From the NCBI RefSeq assembly GCF_040807025.1, contig NC_090952.1, positions 22,007,068 through 22,071,067 of the forward strand: 64,000 nt of DNA, read 5' to 3'. This document shows, piece by piece, positions 36,801 to 49,072 of the stretch. The number at the start of each line of letters is the position of its first letter. The first letter of the stretch is position 1. Under the pieces are notes generated by a model. That model was not told where the DNA came from. It saw only the letters and a list, made by a program, of their open reading frames with translations, and searched no databases. A program made the translations under genes and the position numbers. This stretch comes from Struthio camelus (lineage: Eukaryota; Chordata; Aves; Struthioniformes; Struthionidae).

Positions 36801-39800
36801 CGGGCTATACGCAGGGGCTGGAGCAACCTCCCTCGCTAGCTCTGACTCTGAAAATAGGCATCTCTGCTTTAAACACTGCCCGTCTGGCAGCTTGGCTCCT
36901 GTAAAAGGAGAAGAGAGAAGCCCTTTGGAAAAGGCAGAGAGCCCCTTGTGAGAGCCCTTAAAGAGCCCGGGGGCTGGAGAGCTGCCCACCCGCTCAGGAA
37001 ACCGGCGCCTGGCCGTGCCCTGCAGCGCCCGGCAGTGCCGCTGCGCTAGGACCGCGGAGGAGGCATCGCTCCCAGCAGCCGCCACCGGGGCATGCCGAGC
37101 GGCACGGCCTCAGCTTCCCAAATATAGCCATGCACGGAGAGGCAGAGGCAGCTGGTCTCGGAGCAGGGACGGCTGTGCTTCCCCACCCCCCGCTGCCCTT
37201 TCGGATCAGAAGTCTCCCCACGGACACGCTTGGTGCTAAGGAACTAAATACGCCGCTGACGCTGCGCAGGGCGACGACGGTGGGGATGTGTTGATCCCCC
37301 CAAAGAGCCAGCGTGCTGGATGAAGCGGAAACCGCACAGCGTTAGCCAGCTGAGCGCGCAGCAAAGGCCCTCGGGCCCCAGCGCAGGCACGCAGCTCACA
37401 CCAGCAAAGCTAGCAGCTGCAGGGGGCTGGAGGAACTCGTGAGCTGGGAACTTTTTACTTACTTTGGAAATAGCTTTGCAAATGAGTGCTTCACGGCTTA
37501 AGCTGTTCGGATTTTGCATTTCACTCTACATAACTCTTTTTTTTTTTTTTCTTGCCCATCAGTCCATGGAAAAGTTTCTGGTTGGGGGAAGAAATATTTT
37601 TTTCCATTTGCTTGGCATTTTCCTGTATCGCCCCTGTGCGCTCGCAGTCCCTCATCCTGCACCTAGACCCTCGCAGGGAGAAAACCCTGTGTCTCGGTCC
37701 CGCCGGGGCTGTGATCAGCCGTCCCCAGCGCTCCGGGCAGCCGCGCAGGGCCCGGGGCAGGGAGCACGCGCGCCGCTGCTCCTCCTGCGGTACCGCTCGG
37801 GCACGGGGCGGAGGGGGGCATTTCCCTGCCGCCTCATCGCTTAAGTTCTTCAAAAAGAAAATGGAAGTGCCGCCTTCTGCTGGATTTATAGCTCTCCGTA
37901 ACACATACACGTGTTGAAGTCGCGGCCCTTTGGCTGCAATTCCAGTTCAGGCAGCAGGTGTATGATACTGTAACAATAAACCAGGCAGGAAGAGTTGAAG
38001 TTACTTTTAATTAACGGATCCCTCTGGTCTCACCGGGTGTAAACGTATACAGCGCCGTGGGCGCCCGCCGGGCTGCAGGCAGCGGCACGCGGCTCCCCGC
38101 GCCGGCGGCGGCAGGCACCGCGGGAGCGGGCGGCGGGGAGCCCGCTTTCGGGGCCCCGGGGACTTCTGGTGCGATCGCCCCGAGAAGCACCCCAGCAAAA
38201 GCCAGCGAGAAAGGGGGCGAAAAGCAGCGAGCTGACGGATCCCGGAGCCGTTCGGCCGGGGTGACGCCAGGCCCCGCGGCGGCGGGCAGCCCCCGGCCCC
38301 CTTTGCCGCCTCCTCGCCCGGCCGCGTTTTGGCCCGTTTTGGGTAGGTTCGTGTTCGCCCCGCGCTGGTTGCGCGCCGCCTGCGAGCGTGACTCGGCGAG
38401 TCGCTTATCTTGGTTAAAGTTAACGTCTGCCCGCTGCGGCTTTCGCGGACGGACCTGCTCCTCCTCCGGCGCCCGCCCGGCGCAGGGCACGTGTCGCCAG
38501 CAGGCGCTGGGGGGGCCCTGCGTCACCGACAACACGTTTCCACGGCACGGGCGCCAACTCGCCGGCGAGTCCAGTCGGACCGCGTGGCGCTTGCATATCA
38601 TTAGCTCTAGGGATTTAAAGCCCCTATTATCCGGTTTATCATTAGCCACCAGAGCCGCGCTGGGATTTAAAGGGGCGATGCGGTTGTTTGCAAAGCCGCC
38701 GCTTCGGTTCACCCCGACGGGCTGCCGTCATTGCACGACGCGTTTGAAAGCCAGCACGGTCCCTCTCCCTGCCGCCCAGTCCTCTCCCTGGCGCGTCTTC
38801 CCGCTCACCCTCCGCGGCCCCCCCGGCCCCGGCGTCTCCCCCAGCCCCGCGTCCTCGCCCCTTGGGCCGCAGGCAGGTGCGGCCGGAGCCCCAGCCCAGC
38901 GCCGGCGCGCGCTCGCAGGGTCTGGGGGAGCCGCGGCAGGGCAGGCGGGCAGAAATGGCATTAAAAGAGTGCTGCCCGCCGGAGCCCAGCACGCCGGGGG
39001 CAGAGCTCTCCCTCGCCGCCGTCCCTGGGACGGGCGGCGCTGCAGGACCATGCCCGGCGGTCGGCCAGGAAGGGGCGCGCGGGGCAGAGCTCCTTAAGAG
39101 CCCTAATGAGGAACGTCTTCCTTGATCGACCAAGATAGCAAATCCTGCCTTCAGAGTTTCTCACCTGGCAACGGTGACGGCGGTAAACCCGGAGCGGCTC
39201 CTGCGCGGCAGCGGTGCTTTGCCCGGCCGGCCCCGGAGCCGCCGGCCACCGAGCCGGCAGCGCGGGGCAGAGCGTGGCCGAGCCCGGCGGCTCCCTCCGC
39301 AAGCCAAGGGGCCGGGGCGCGCGTTTCTGGGCGCGCGGCCAGCCGCCTCGCTGAGTAACCGGAGCTGCAGCAGCCGCAGGCCAAGGCCAGGCCAGCAGCA
39401 AAACACCCGTGGATGAGGGCTGGCCACTTGTCGAGCGCGAGTCTCCCGGAGGGTTTGGCGGGGCGGGGGGAGCAGGTTTCGAGGCCGGGTCCCCAGGCAT
39501 GTAGAGAGGGACGCCGCCGTTCCTGCATGCCATTTCAGTAACGCCGCAGCTCCTTCTCCAAAAGGCTTGCTGCTTGCAAAGCCCCTGCGCCCGGGGAGGC
39601 CACGAAGGGGGTCGGGACGGTCCAAGGCGTGCACGCCGGGGAGGGGGCTGTCCGCCGGCGGCTGCAAACGGGCATCCCCGACGCCTGCTGCACGCGTGGT
39701 CAGCGCAGCCCTGCGGCCCCCCCACGCCGGGCACAGCCGCCCTCCCTCGCCCTCGGCCAGGCCAGAGCGGCTGGGGGCGCAGGCACGCTGCCCCGGCGGT

Positions 39801-40784
39801 CAAACACGGGGGCCTGCAGGCCAACGGCCCCCCCAGCGACGCTGCGTGCAGCTGCCACCTCCTCCGGTAATCATTAACCGCCCGGCCGCTCGGTCCGGGC
39901 GCGCGCCGCCCCCTCGGGCGCCGGCCCCGTCCCCCGGCCCGGGGAGGGGGGGTCACTGAAAACGGGGCGGCGGGGCGTGAGGGCCGGCGAAGCCGGAGCA
40001 GCGCTCTCGGCCGGGGGGGGCCTTCCCCTCGCCCGCTTCCTCTCCGTCGCCGGCTCCTCCATCAGCTCCCTTCCTCCTCCTGCTCTGCCCCAGGGCCAGG
40101 CTCCCGGGTGGCCGGCACGGCTGCCCGCCCGCCCCGCCGCCTCCCGGCCCCGCGCACCCCTCCACCCGGGGGGTCTCGCGGCCCAGACCGGGGGCCCGCG
40201 CGCACGCCTGGGGCCGGCGGGCTCCGCTGCCGGCACGGACCGGGCTCCCCCCGCTGCTGGGCCTTGCAGAGGAGCAGCGGGCCGGGGGCTGGAGGGCAGG
40301 CAGTCGGGGGAGCTGTTTGTTACAGCAGATACTCGTTCAGCTGCGAAGGCCGCGTGGGCTCTCAGGTGTCCCCTCCGCCAGCCGCTGTGCGGCCCGGTGG
40401 GTAGCGCAGTGCCGTTCCCCGCCGGCCGGCGCGGTGGCCAGCCCCGCGGCACTCCGCTTCCCAGCGGGCCCGGCCCCGCCAGGATTAAGGCGGCTGCCAG
40501 CAGTAACGTAAATCCGGATTAGGTTAAAGCAGCCGCTGCGCGAAGGAGGCGATGTGAGCAGGGGGCCGGATGGCAGGAGCGAGCGGGTGAGAGGGGTGCC
40601 GGGCCCGCGGGCCATCGCCCGGCGGCTCTCCCGGCCGGCTCGCGCGGGCTGGCACCCGCGGGCCGACGAGCGGGCAGCTGCCATGCTGCAGCCGCCAGCG
40701 GGGCGAAGCGCGGGGCCGTGCCAGCCCGCTCGTCTCGTAGGTGCCGGCGAGAGGCCGCGGCCGGTCGGCGCGGGGCGGCGCAGC
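33841..40784. other. Intergenic region between XKRX and ARL13A
   Basis: Seven kilobases with no recognised coding exon. It is mostly GC-rich, and 38040-40780 is a broad CpG-rich zone leading to the ARL13A start. AT-richer islands at about 35410-35640 and 36570-36720 stand out. A further one at 38590-38690, inside CpG-rich DNA, holds several ATTAG/TAAAG-type words and looks like candidate enhancer sequence. An exact ten-base palindrome, AATCCGGATT, lies at 40511-40520, about 265 bases before the ARL13A start. Long open frames here are GC-rich noise. Confidence 0.55.
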
Positions 40785-43700
40785 ATGTTCCACCTCTTCT
40801 CCCACTGCTGGTCCTGGCTGCAGGCCGTGCAGGAGCCCGTCAGGTATGCCCGTACCCCGGGATGCCAACAGGGAACGGGGCGGTCTCCTCCCCGGCACGA
40901 GCTTTACCCCCTGCCTTTTCGGCTCCCCCTTGGTTGGAGCAGGGCACGAGCCCGTCCCGAAGGACAGAGGGAGCAGGTCCTCGGCCAGGGCACGCATTCA
41001 GCGTCGCAGCAGGAGGGCTGAGGGCGGCCGGTGCCCTGCCAGGGGATCAGCGGGGCGGGAGGAGCGCCGCGGCCGCAGCGGGCACGTCTCCGGGGCTGTC
41101 GCGCCGTCCGTCCCTCCAGCGTGCGGAGCGTACGTCCAGAAGTGCCGACTCCAGAAACGTCGGGGTGGTGGGGGGAGTCCCAGTGCCTTCTCCTCTCAAA
41201 CCAGCTCCCCGATAAAGCTCAGGGCAAAACCTGAATCGCCTGGAGCGTTGACGTGCGTCACGAGACCAGATTAAATTTTCTTTTGAAAGAGTGCTTTGCG
41301 GGAAAGCGTTATGCCCACGCAGGGCAGGCGCTGCTGGGTGTGGTACGGGCGATAAGGCAGTTTGTGGTCCTCCCTTTGCAACAGCAGCACGTTAATTGTA
41401 ATATCAGAGGTGGAGTCGTGCTGCACACCCAGGCCTGCGTATGAGTCTAAGGGGAAAAAGACACCGAAAACAAAACGACTAGCACTGCTGACTTGTAAAG
41501 CAAAGGGAAAATGAGATGTGTACGGCTCAGGTGGATATGTTGCTGGAGGCCTTAGCAACAGGGAAAACTCCTGGGTCCAGGCAGAGGCTTGGAGAACTTC
41601 CTTGCGCTCTCACTCTGTGTATAGCCATGACGCACTAACGTGGAACAACATTAAGAGCAATCCTGAACTGATATGCCCATAAGGAACCATCTTCTTGGCC
41701 TGCGCATATCGCTGCTCAGTTTGGTGTGATCCGGGAAGCAATCGCTGCCCTGGGAAGCACCGCGAGGGCTCCATCGCCGCTCCCCGGGATGCAGGCTCAC
41801 CGGGTCATTCTCCTTCCCCAGGAAGGTGACCCTCCTTGTTGTGGGCCTGGACAACGCGGGGAAAACCACCCTGGTCACGGACCTCCAGAGAGGTGAGGAG
41901 CTGGGGCCACCTGCAGCTGGAGGCAGTGGCTTTATGGTCTTCTGCGGAGCCAGGCAGGGGTGAGCCTCCTGCGAGCTGGCCCTCTGTGCAATCGGAGCAG
42001 GGCGCAGCCGCAGCGGGTGAGACCAGGCCATGCCCAGGTCTCCACCGTCTCTCCTCTCGCAGTGCTGGCTGGTGAGGTGCTGCCCGCGGCACAGCCCGGC
42101 CAGACCCATCTCCGGGTGGACCGGTTTGAGGTGACGCTGGTGGACCTGCCGGGCGGACAGCGGTCCCGCGGCGCCTGGCGCAGCCACTATGGCGCTGCCC
42201 ACGGGCTGCTCTTCGTCCTGGACGCCAGCGACCCGGCGCGCATGGAGGAGGCCAGGAAGGCCTTGGGCCGCGTCCTGAGTCATCCCAAGGTCTCCGGGAA
42301 GCCCCTCTTGCTGTAAGGCCGAGCGCCCTGACTGCGGTCCCTAGGGCGAGGGGTGCTGGTGGGGACCTCACTGACGAAGGTGTGGAGATGCAAGGAGCAC
42401 GGTTGGGCTGTTCTGGGGAGGCAGCACCCAGAGGGCTATCACGGAAGCAATACATAAGCAATAAATTCCCCCCCCCCGTAACGCGTATCAGCCCCTTTCC
42501 CCCAGCTCTGCTCCCAGCCCTGCTCTGCTCTGCAAGGGGACGGGGACAAGGAGCCCCGTGGGCGCCCCGTCTGACCGCCCGCCCTCTGGCCGCCCCCAGG
42601 CTGGCCAACAAGCAGGACGAGGCGGACGCCCTCCTCCCCTGCGAGCTCATCGAGTGCCTCTGCCTGGAGCAGCTGGTGAACGCCAACAAGTCGCCGTGCC
42701 GCATCGTGAGTCCGCGGGGCCGGCGGCGGCGGTGGCGGCCGCCCCGCAGGAGACCCCCCCCCCGGGCTGGCGTCCTCGGGCCACCACTTCGCGGGGGCCC
42801 GCGGGCGCCTGCCCCCTGACGCCGGCCCCCTCCGTCCGCCCCCCAGGAGCCGTGCGCGGCCGCCGTGGGGCTCCGGCGGGGCCCGTGCCGCAGCGCCCTG
42901 CTGGGGCTGCGCTGGCTCCTGCGGGCCGTCGCCGCCGACTACGAGGCCCTGAGCGCCCGCGTCCGGCCGCCCAGCCCCGGGGCGCCCCCGCCGCCCCGCG
43001 CCTCCCGCCCGTGCCCCTCCAGGGAGCCGCCGGCCTGGCCCGAGGGCGCCCGCCAAGGGGATGGCGAGACGGGGGCCGGCCGCCGGCTGCTGCAGCCCGT
43101 CCACAACCTCCTTCCCCAGGTAGCCGGCGCTGCCCTGCGCCCGCCTCGGCCCCGGCCGTCCTCGGGGTGATCCAGGCTGCCGGGGCCTCGGCCGAGCGAA
43201 ACCAGAACCAGCCCTTTCCCCCTCCTCCCTTTCCCAGGAGGAGAGCGCGGCGGGCGCCAGGAGGAGGAAGAGGAAGGTGAAGGTGAGGAAGAAGGGCTCG
43301 GGAGCGGCCAGGAGCCCGGCCGAGGAGCCCAAGGGCCCCGCAGGAGGGGGCGACGGCAGAGCCGCGGCTGGGGCCGGGCTGCTGCCCGCCAACAGGGTCG
43401 GGCAGGAGGACCCGGCGCCCGCTGGCCCGGCTGCCCCCCAGGCAGGTGAGGAGGGCGCGGGGTGCCGGCCCCACCGCCGGCCCACCCCTGGGGCGCAGGC
43501 ACCCCCTGCACGGGCACAGCGGGACCCTCCGGAGCCACCCCGCAGGGGCGGTTTTGGGACAGCCGGCTCGGGACCCTGTGGCTGGTGGTGGGTTGGGGGC
43601 TCCGGTGCCGCAGGCAGACCGGTGCGAAGCTGCAGACCCCCTTCTTGCCGTTCCCTTTGGCTTTGCTTGCAGATCTGCTGAAGCTCCGAGCAGGGAATCG

Positions 43701-44373
43701 CAGGAGCCCCGCGAGGGCGAGAGGAGAGAGAGATCTCTGACCATCTTGGCAGGGGCTGATGTACAGAGGTGCCGGAGGACTGTGCTCCCACGAGCATCCA
43801 TCCTCCCAGCTGGTTTGGTAACAAATGTGTCCTTGCCCAAATGTGATGCCCGATCTTTGTTTCTCCTCCTCCAGGGCAGGGCGTGAAAAAGAAAAAGAAG
43901 AAGAAAATCAAGAATAAAATCAAGTCACAGGAGTCAGCCCTGGAGCAGCAGCATGAGCCTGTCTCGAGCACCTTTGGTATTTCCCAGGACAGGTTTTGCT
44001 GAAAAGAGCGTCCAAGGGGTCTGGCTTGCTCGCAGTGGGGTGCGAGCCACTCAGGAGCACCTAGCTGCAGTGGGAGTAGCACCCGGTGCAGGGTGCCCCT
44101 TGACGTGGGGCGTGAAAGGTGCTGGGGTGGGCGCTGTGCTGGGGGCGCAGGCGAGGGCTGGTGGTCTGGGAGGTGGGATGCGTCCTTGCACCCCTCGCTC
44201 AGTGCAGGCTGTGGGACTCAGCCCTGCAGGGCCACGACGGGGTAGGAGCTTGACTGCGATGTTGGAGTGTCCGATCCTTTCCCTTCCTCTCTGCAGACCT
44301 GTACCGACGGGTGATGCTGACTCTGAAGATGAGGCAGGAGCAGAGGAAGCAGCAAGCTGCCATCGCCCCCTGA
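40785..44373 (+). CDS. ARL13A: ARL13A, ADP-ribosylation factor-like protein 13A
   Basis: A member of the ARL13 branch of Arf-like GTPases; ARL13B acts in the ciliary membrane, while ARL13A is less studied. Coding exons: 40785-40843, 41822-41892, 42063-42312, 42600-42705, 42847-43119, 43238-43445, 43875-43976 and 44297-44373. Phases agree, giving 381 residues. The start MFHLFSHCWSW mirrors the ARL13B N-terminus; C8 fits a palmitoylation site, and the second ARL13B cysteine is replaced by W9. The P-loop is GLDNAGKTT (28-36), the switch II region DLPGGQRSRGAW (71-82), the base-specificity motif NKQD (130-133) and the last nucleotide motif begins EPC (163-165). The tail is basic and low in complexity, with RRRKRKVKVRKK and a lysine run. 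Upstream in-frame ATGs at 40554 and 40683 were passed over because the family start fits 40785. Synteny with XKRX favours ARL13A over ARL13B. The last three exons rest mainly on splice signals and frame. Confidence 0.85.
43673..43740 (+). CDS. ARL13A: Possible alternative terminal exon of ARL13A
   Basis: After a good acceptor (TTTGCTTGCAG) the sequence reads on in the phase left by coding exon 6. It adds DLLKLRAGNRRSP and a short basic stretch, then a TGA at 43738-43740. No donor was found before the stop, so this would be a last exon giving a protein of about 344 residues. No nearby AATAAA was seen, so use of the exon is unproven. Confidence 0.3.
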
Positions 44374-45600
44374 GCAGGGCCCTGGGCACGGTGCTGCCCG
44401 CCTCAGGGCATGCCACTGGGGCGCTGGGTCTCTGCAGCTCCTGCTCCCGCGGGGCAGGTTGTCCCGGAGCGCACAGGTCCTGGGGAAATCCCAGCTTATG
44501 TCGCAGCCATGGTGGGACCCACTGCTGGTGCAGGGCTTTGGGGCGCTTGCCCAGGGCTGGAAGTCCTGGGAGAGCGAACCTGGAGCACAAATGCTAGCAG
44601 TGTCCTCTGCATGACATCAAAATCATGGATTTGCTGGAGTGAGCCAAAAAAACCCTCTTCAAAAAGCTCCTCCAACACCCTGGCTGCAAACTCCTCTGAA
44701 AAAGAAACAACAAAGAAAAAGGAACAACAGCCGGCCACTTCTGCCGCCCTGTGTTAATGTTCTCTGTAAACCTTGATCTGAACCCAACTGAGGCTGCAGG
44801 AGAGAGGAAGATCAGAGCAAATGTCCCAGGGGAAAAGCCCATGCCTGGTACAAGCTGGCTTGAACCGGTGTATGCAAAGCTGACTTTACAGGGCTGGGGT
44901 TTCCCTGGCTGCTCGTTCAGTCCCCGTCTGCTGCCAGGATGAGTATTTTTTCCTACTGACGAGGCTGGGAAGGAAGTCACTGATGGGGTCTGCAAGAGCT
45001 TTGCTCAGCCATCGACCACGTCCACTGGGGCCATATCAGGAGCCTCCTCACACAGTGGAGGACGGTGACGTCTGCACGCACATCCTGGTACACCGCTGAT
45101 GGAAGCTTGCGAGGCTGACTTTTTTTTTTTTGGTTGAAGCTGAGGCAATGGTGGTAGAGGCTGCTGGAGGCTCCTCCCCAGAGAGTCCTGCCACCTCCCC
45201 CAGGAGCAACAGCGGTGACTTTCTGGCTAATACAGACTCTTCCTACGTGGCTGGCAGCCTGGCACCCTGCAATCTGGCGTGGATACCTGCACTCAGGTCA
45301 GGTCTGAGAGGGGAGACTGAGCTGGTGTCTGCGTTGCACCACAACCCCTATGTGATACCTGACCTTCCTGGCTACTGATTATGAGGCAAGGCCTTCCCAG
45401 GCCAGCAGGCTAAAACTCTGGGGACTTTGAGGGACTTTCGGGAGCCAGACTCCCTTCCCTGAGTCTGGCTATAAAAGAAGGGGGAGAGGGAACTCCTGCT
45501 GCTCTGCCTTGCTAGTCTGCTATAAAGTTGTGTAACTGTCAGCTGCGACTGCCACTGATTGTAGTGAGTCATTATAAATAACAAGATCAACAAAACAGTA
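44374..45600 (+). other. ARL13A 3' untranslated region and downstream
   Basis: No AATAAA or ATTAAA was found between the stop and about 45600. TATAAA variants occur near 45470 and 45520. An open frame at 44410-44757 ending in a Lys/Glu-rich stretch was not recognised. An A/G-rich segment lies at 44645-44735, and a T run at 45120. Confidence 0.4.
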
Positions 45601-48600
45601 CCAAGACAAAAATACAGCAGTCTGAAGCAAACTTTTTTCCCTGTCTTGGTAGCTCCTGGGTGGAGCTTGGCTCCAGCTGGGTAGCAGAGCGCCTTCTGCC
45701 ATGGGAAGAGGTGCTGCCCCTCCGGGCTGCTGGGCACGGGGAGCTGCGGTGGCACGGGGAGGCGCGAGGCTGCTGCGGGGCTGCGGCCGCCAGTCCTCTG
45801 CCAGGTGGGTTGCAGGTGAGCCCGCTGCCTCTGATGCTGCTAAACTGCTCCCGGGCAGAGCGGCCTGCTTCGCATGGGCCTCGCAGCAGCCACATCCCCC
45901 CCAGAGCATGTCCAGCTCTGGCGTGCACGTTGCGAGGTGGACGCGTCTTAGAATTGGAGCCTACTTGCTGCAGGTAGGGAAGCTGAGCAATGCTTTTTGG
46001 GGCAGGCAAACTACCCTTAATGTTTTCTCTGTTGCTAAACTGAAAACTCGAGCCAAGTTAATGCCCTCCCTAGACGTCACCGATGTCCACATTGCCACAG
46101 GGTAGAAAGATTAATGTTAAACAAGCAAGCAGCAAATGGACACTGTGGGATCATCCCCTGTATTGGTCTCTTCGCGCATGCCCACGCGGTCTGGGATGAG
46201 ACCAAATCCTCACCGACAGCCAGAACCTGAAAAGAGCGCAGTCATGAAAGGGGTGCCACTGAAGCATCTGTGCCGCCTCCGCCCAGAGCGGGAACTGGGC
46301 AAGTTTGGAGCGTTCAGTGTGTCCAGGCCAGGAGCCAGCTCCCTCTGGTGCTCTCTGGTGCTTCTTGCAATTGCTGCTCCTCATCGGAACAAAACACGCT
46401 ATGTGTATTGCCTAATCTGGAGATTGCCTCTGCAGCCCCAGCAGGGCAGAGGAGGACCATGCTCTAGCAGGTCCTTAGGTGGCCAGGTTCATACAGAATT
46501 TATAGGAAAAACAAATTCAGTAGGCATGACTTGTCTCCCATTTGTTTGTTTTCCCTATATGAAGATAGGTTTGCAGGGTTTTTTAAGGTAAAGTCCTCTC
46601 ACTGTGCCGTGTGTAATGCATAAAGCCAGAGAAATTAGCCGGTGGAAAAAAACCAGGAGGCAAATGGGTGAGGCTGGCTTTACTAGCCAGCTGACTGAGA
46701 CTTTCTATTCGAGCCAACTGTAAGAAATTCATTTTGTATATAACATTTGCATTTTTTCATAACATAATGATCTCAAGTGACGGTAATCACTTCAAATATA
46801 TTTCAAAATCAAAACCCTTTACTCTAGTGTTTCACTGACCGAAGAGCAGTTAACCTCCACTATAAACTAGAACACAGTCCTGATTTATGCCATTGGAGGA
46901 TACAGCTTTTATTTGATCAAAGGTGAGCAGGAAGACCTCTATGTTAAAAAATGATCTCTCTCAAAGTCAGGAACATCTCAGAAACGTGGGATCTTGAAGA
47001 CCGCTTTGATCAGTGACCTGGCAGATAAAGCGATGATATTAGTTAATGGTTCCACCAGGTAATGGAGTGGCCTGCACCTCTGGGGTGTGACAAGCAGCTG
47101 CTTTAAGAGGAAGGTGTGTGCCCAAGTGACGAATGCTGTGGTGCCTCTCCCAATTCAGGAAAGGTTGCAGCTGGTACAGGGGTGACCTGCTGTAAGCCTC
47201 AGCTGGATAGATAAACAGAACTGATCCGGGATATTAAATATCTGCATGACTAAATAGGGGTCTCATCTGAGAAGAGACCTCTGCTTTTATGAGCACTTTT
47301 AATTTTGCTGCCTGATAGCTGACTAAACAGCGAGGGAAGGGCTTCGCTGGACGGCGTGGACCTCGGCACTGCTGCCTGCTGAAACTGGGGAGAGACGCGA
47401 CTCTGCCCGTGCAGCTCTGGCGTTTCCCATGAGACTCCTGGTGTGCTGAGGACACGCCTGAAGCCCAGCACTTCTGTTTGCTGCGAGTAAGACTTCCCCA
47501 AAAAATGAGGTGGTGGTGATTGACATCCTCCCACAAACCTGATTTCATTGGACAGTGCTGGTCGGGGGAACCCAAAACGTGCTGAGGCTCATGAAGCACC
47601 AGAAGAACAACTGCCCAGTAGCAGCCCATCCCGTGACTAAAGCTGTATCTATTGACACAAAAAGTAAATGGTGTTAATAACACTTTCTGCAGGGAGGACT
47701 GGAGCCAGCTGGATGATATAACTGTACTTTGCATTTAAGATTTTTTTTTTTGAAATCTATATTATCTGACAGCTCCCTCTCTTTCACATTTACAGAGGCA
47801 TCATCTCAGGGGGTTAGGTAAAATCTGGCGATTGCTTCCACGAGTGTTTTCATGGCGCTCTCACTCTTCCTCAGCCTCAGCTGCAGCTTCATTAGTTACA
47901 CGCTGGTGGCAGCCCCAGTGGCCCACGACGCTGGGCACTGGAGCGTGTCCTCTCCTCACCCCGTCACCACAAAGCCTTTATACCATGGAGCAAAGCGATT
48001 TGCCCTGCTGCATGTCCACAGTTGTGGTTTAGAAATAAGAATTTAGTTGTGTCTTTTTCCCCTATGTGGGTCTTTCCAAAGGGTGTGTGAACAGAAGAGC
48101 ATAAGGAGAAGCTGGTCTTACCATCATTTCCAGCTTTCACATCCAAAGAGCTGCAGAAGAACTAACCATGCAACAGTTTGCAAGAGAACCTCCCAGAAAA
48201 GACAGGACCAAATTCTGCATACGAGTTCAGTACTGCAAAGGCGATGAACTCTAGCACGGGCGGCAGAAACCAAGGGGTATTTTGCAATGCAAACGTCCAG
48301 GCTCTGCTCCGCAGGCCAGGGCGGGCTGGCCGTGCCTCATGGGTGCCCCGCGGGCCGCGCTGGGGGATGGAGCACACGGGCCCTCCCTGCCAGGCACTTT
48401 CGGCAGGTGGTGGGAACTGAGCCGAACCCAAACCCTGCCAGCTCCCGCCACGGGAGAGCCGGGAGAAGTGTGTGGCGAGGGCAGGTGCGGCGTGCTCAGG
48501 GCTGCGGGGAACCCTGGCGTCCTTCTGCTTGCGCTTCTATTGGATTGAAGGTAAAATAATTGATGAAAAATTCTTGTCCTGGGATGGCTGTGGTAGTATT

Positions 48601-48767
48601 TTCCTATTCCCTGGTAGTGCTGGCCCTGCTGTTTTGGGTTGGCTTTGAGCCCCTTTTGAATATGGCTAAAGATGCTGTGAGTGTGCTAAACAAAACATAG
48701 TGCTGATGTATGCTTTTTTCTCAGGCCATGCCGTCAGTCCGACCACAGATGCTGACAGCCAACTACT

Positions 48768-48845
48768 GTGTGTGTGCGCGTGTTTATATACATATACCGA
48801 TATGCTCAGATATGTTTTTACATATATATATAACATATTTGAGCA
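48768..48845. repeat. Alternating purine-pyrimidine tract
   Basis: GTGTGTGCGCGTG followed by TATATACATATAC and a later CATATATATATAACATA. It is an impure (TG/TA) microsatellite. Confidence 0.75.
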
Positions 48846-49054
48846 AGCTTAGTGGATTCAAACCTAGCAATGGCTGTACCATGTTGGTAAAGGACCAAAG
48901 CGGAAGTTTTTAGAGCTTGAGAAGTTGATTGTTATACAAACTTTCTCATATTTTAAGTTCCTACCCTCTGAGTCGTCATTTGGGCTGGGTGCCGACACGC
49001 TGTTTTGGCAGTTTGCAGCCCAGTCAAAAAAAAGGAAGTGTTTGGAAATACTTT

Positions 49055-49072
49055 TTCTTCTTCTTCTTCTTC
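49055..49072. repeat. (TTC)6 microsatellite
   Basis: Six perfect TTC copies after a T run. Confidence 0.95.

Noticed and set aside
39160-39175. GGCAAC word resembling half of an RFX X-box upstream of ARL13A
   Set aside because: Only one half-site fits and it lies 1.6 kb from the start codon; too weak to call.
42439-44082. 547-residue minus-strand open frame over ARL13A
   Set aside because: Antisense shadow of GC-rich ARL13A exons 4-7; the plus strand has matching splice sites and conserved GTPase motifs.
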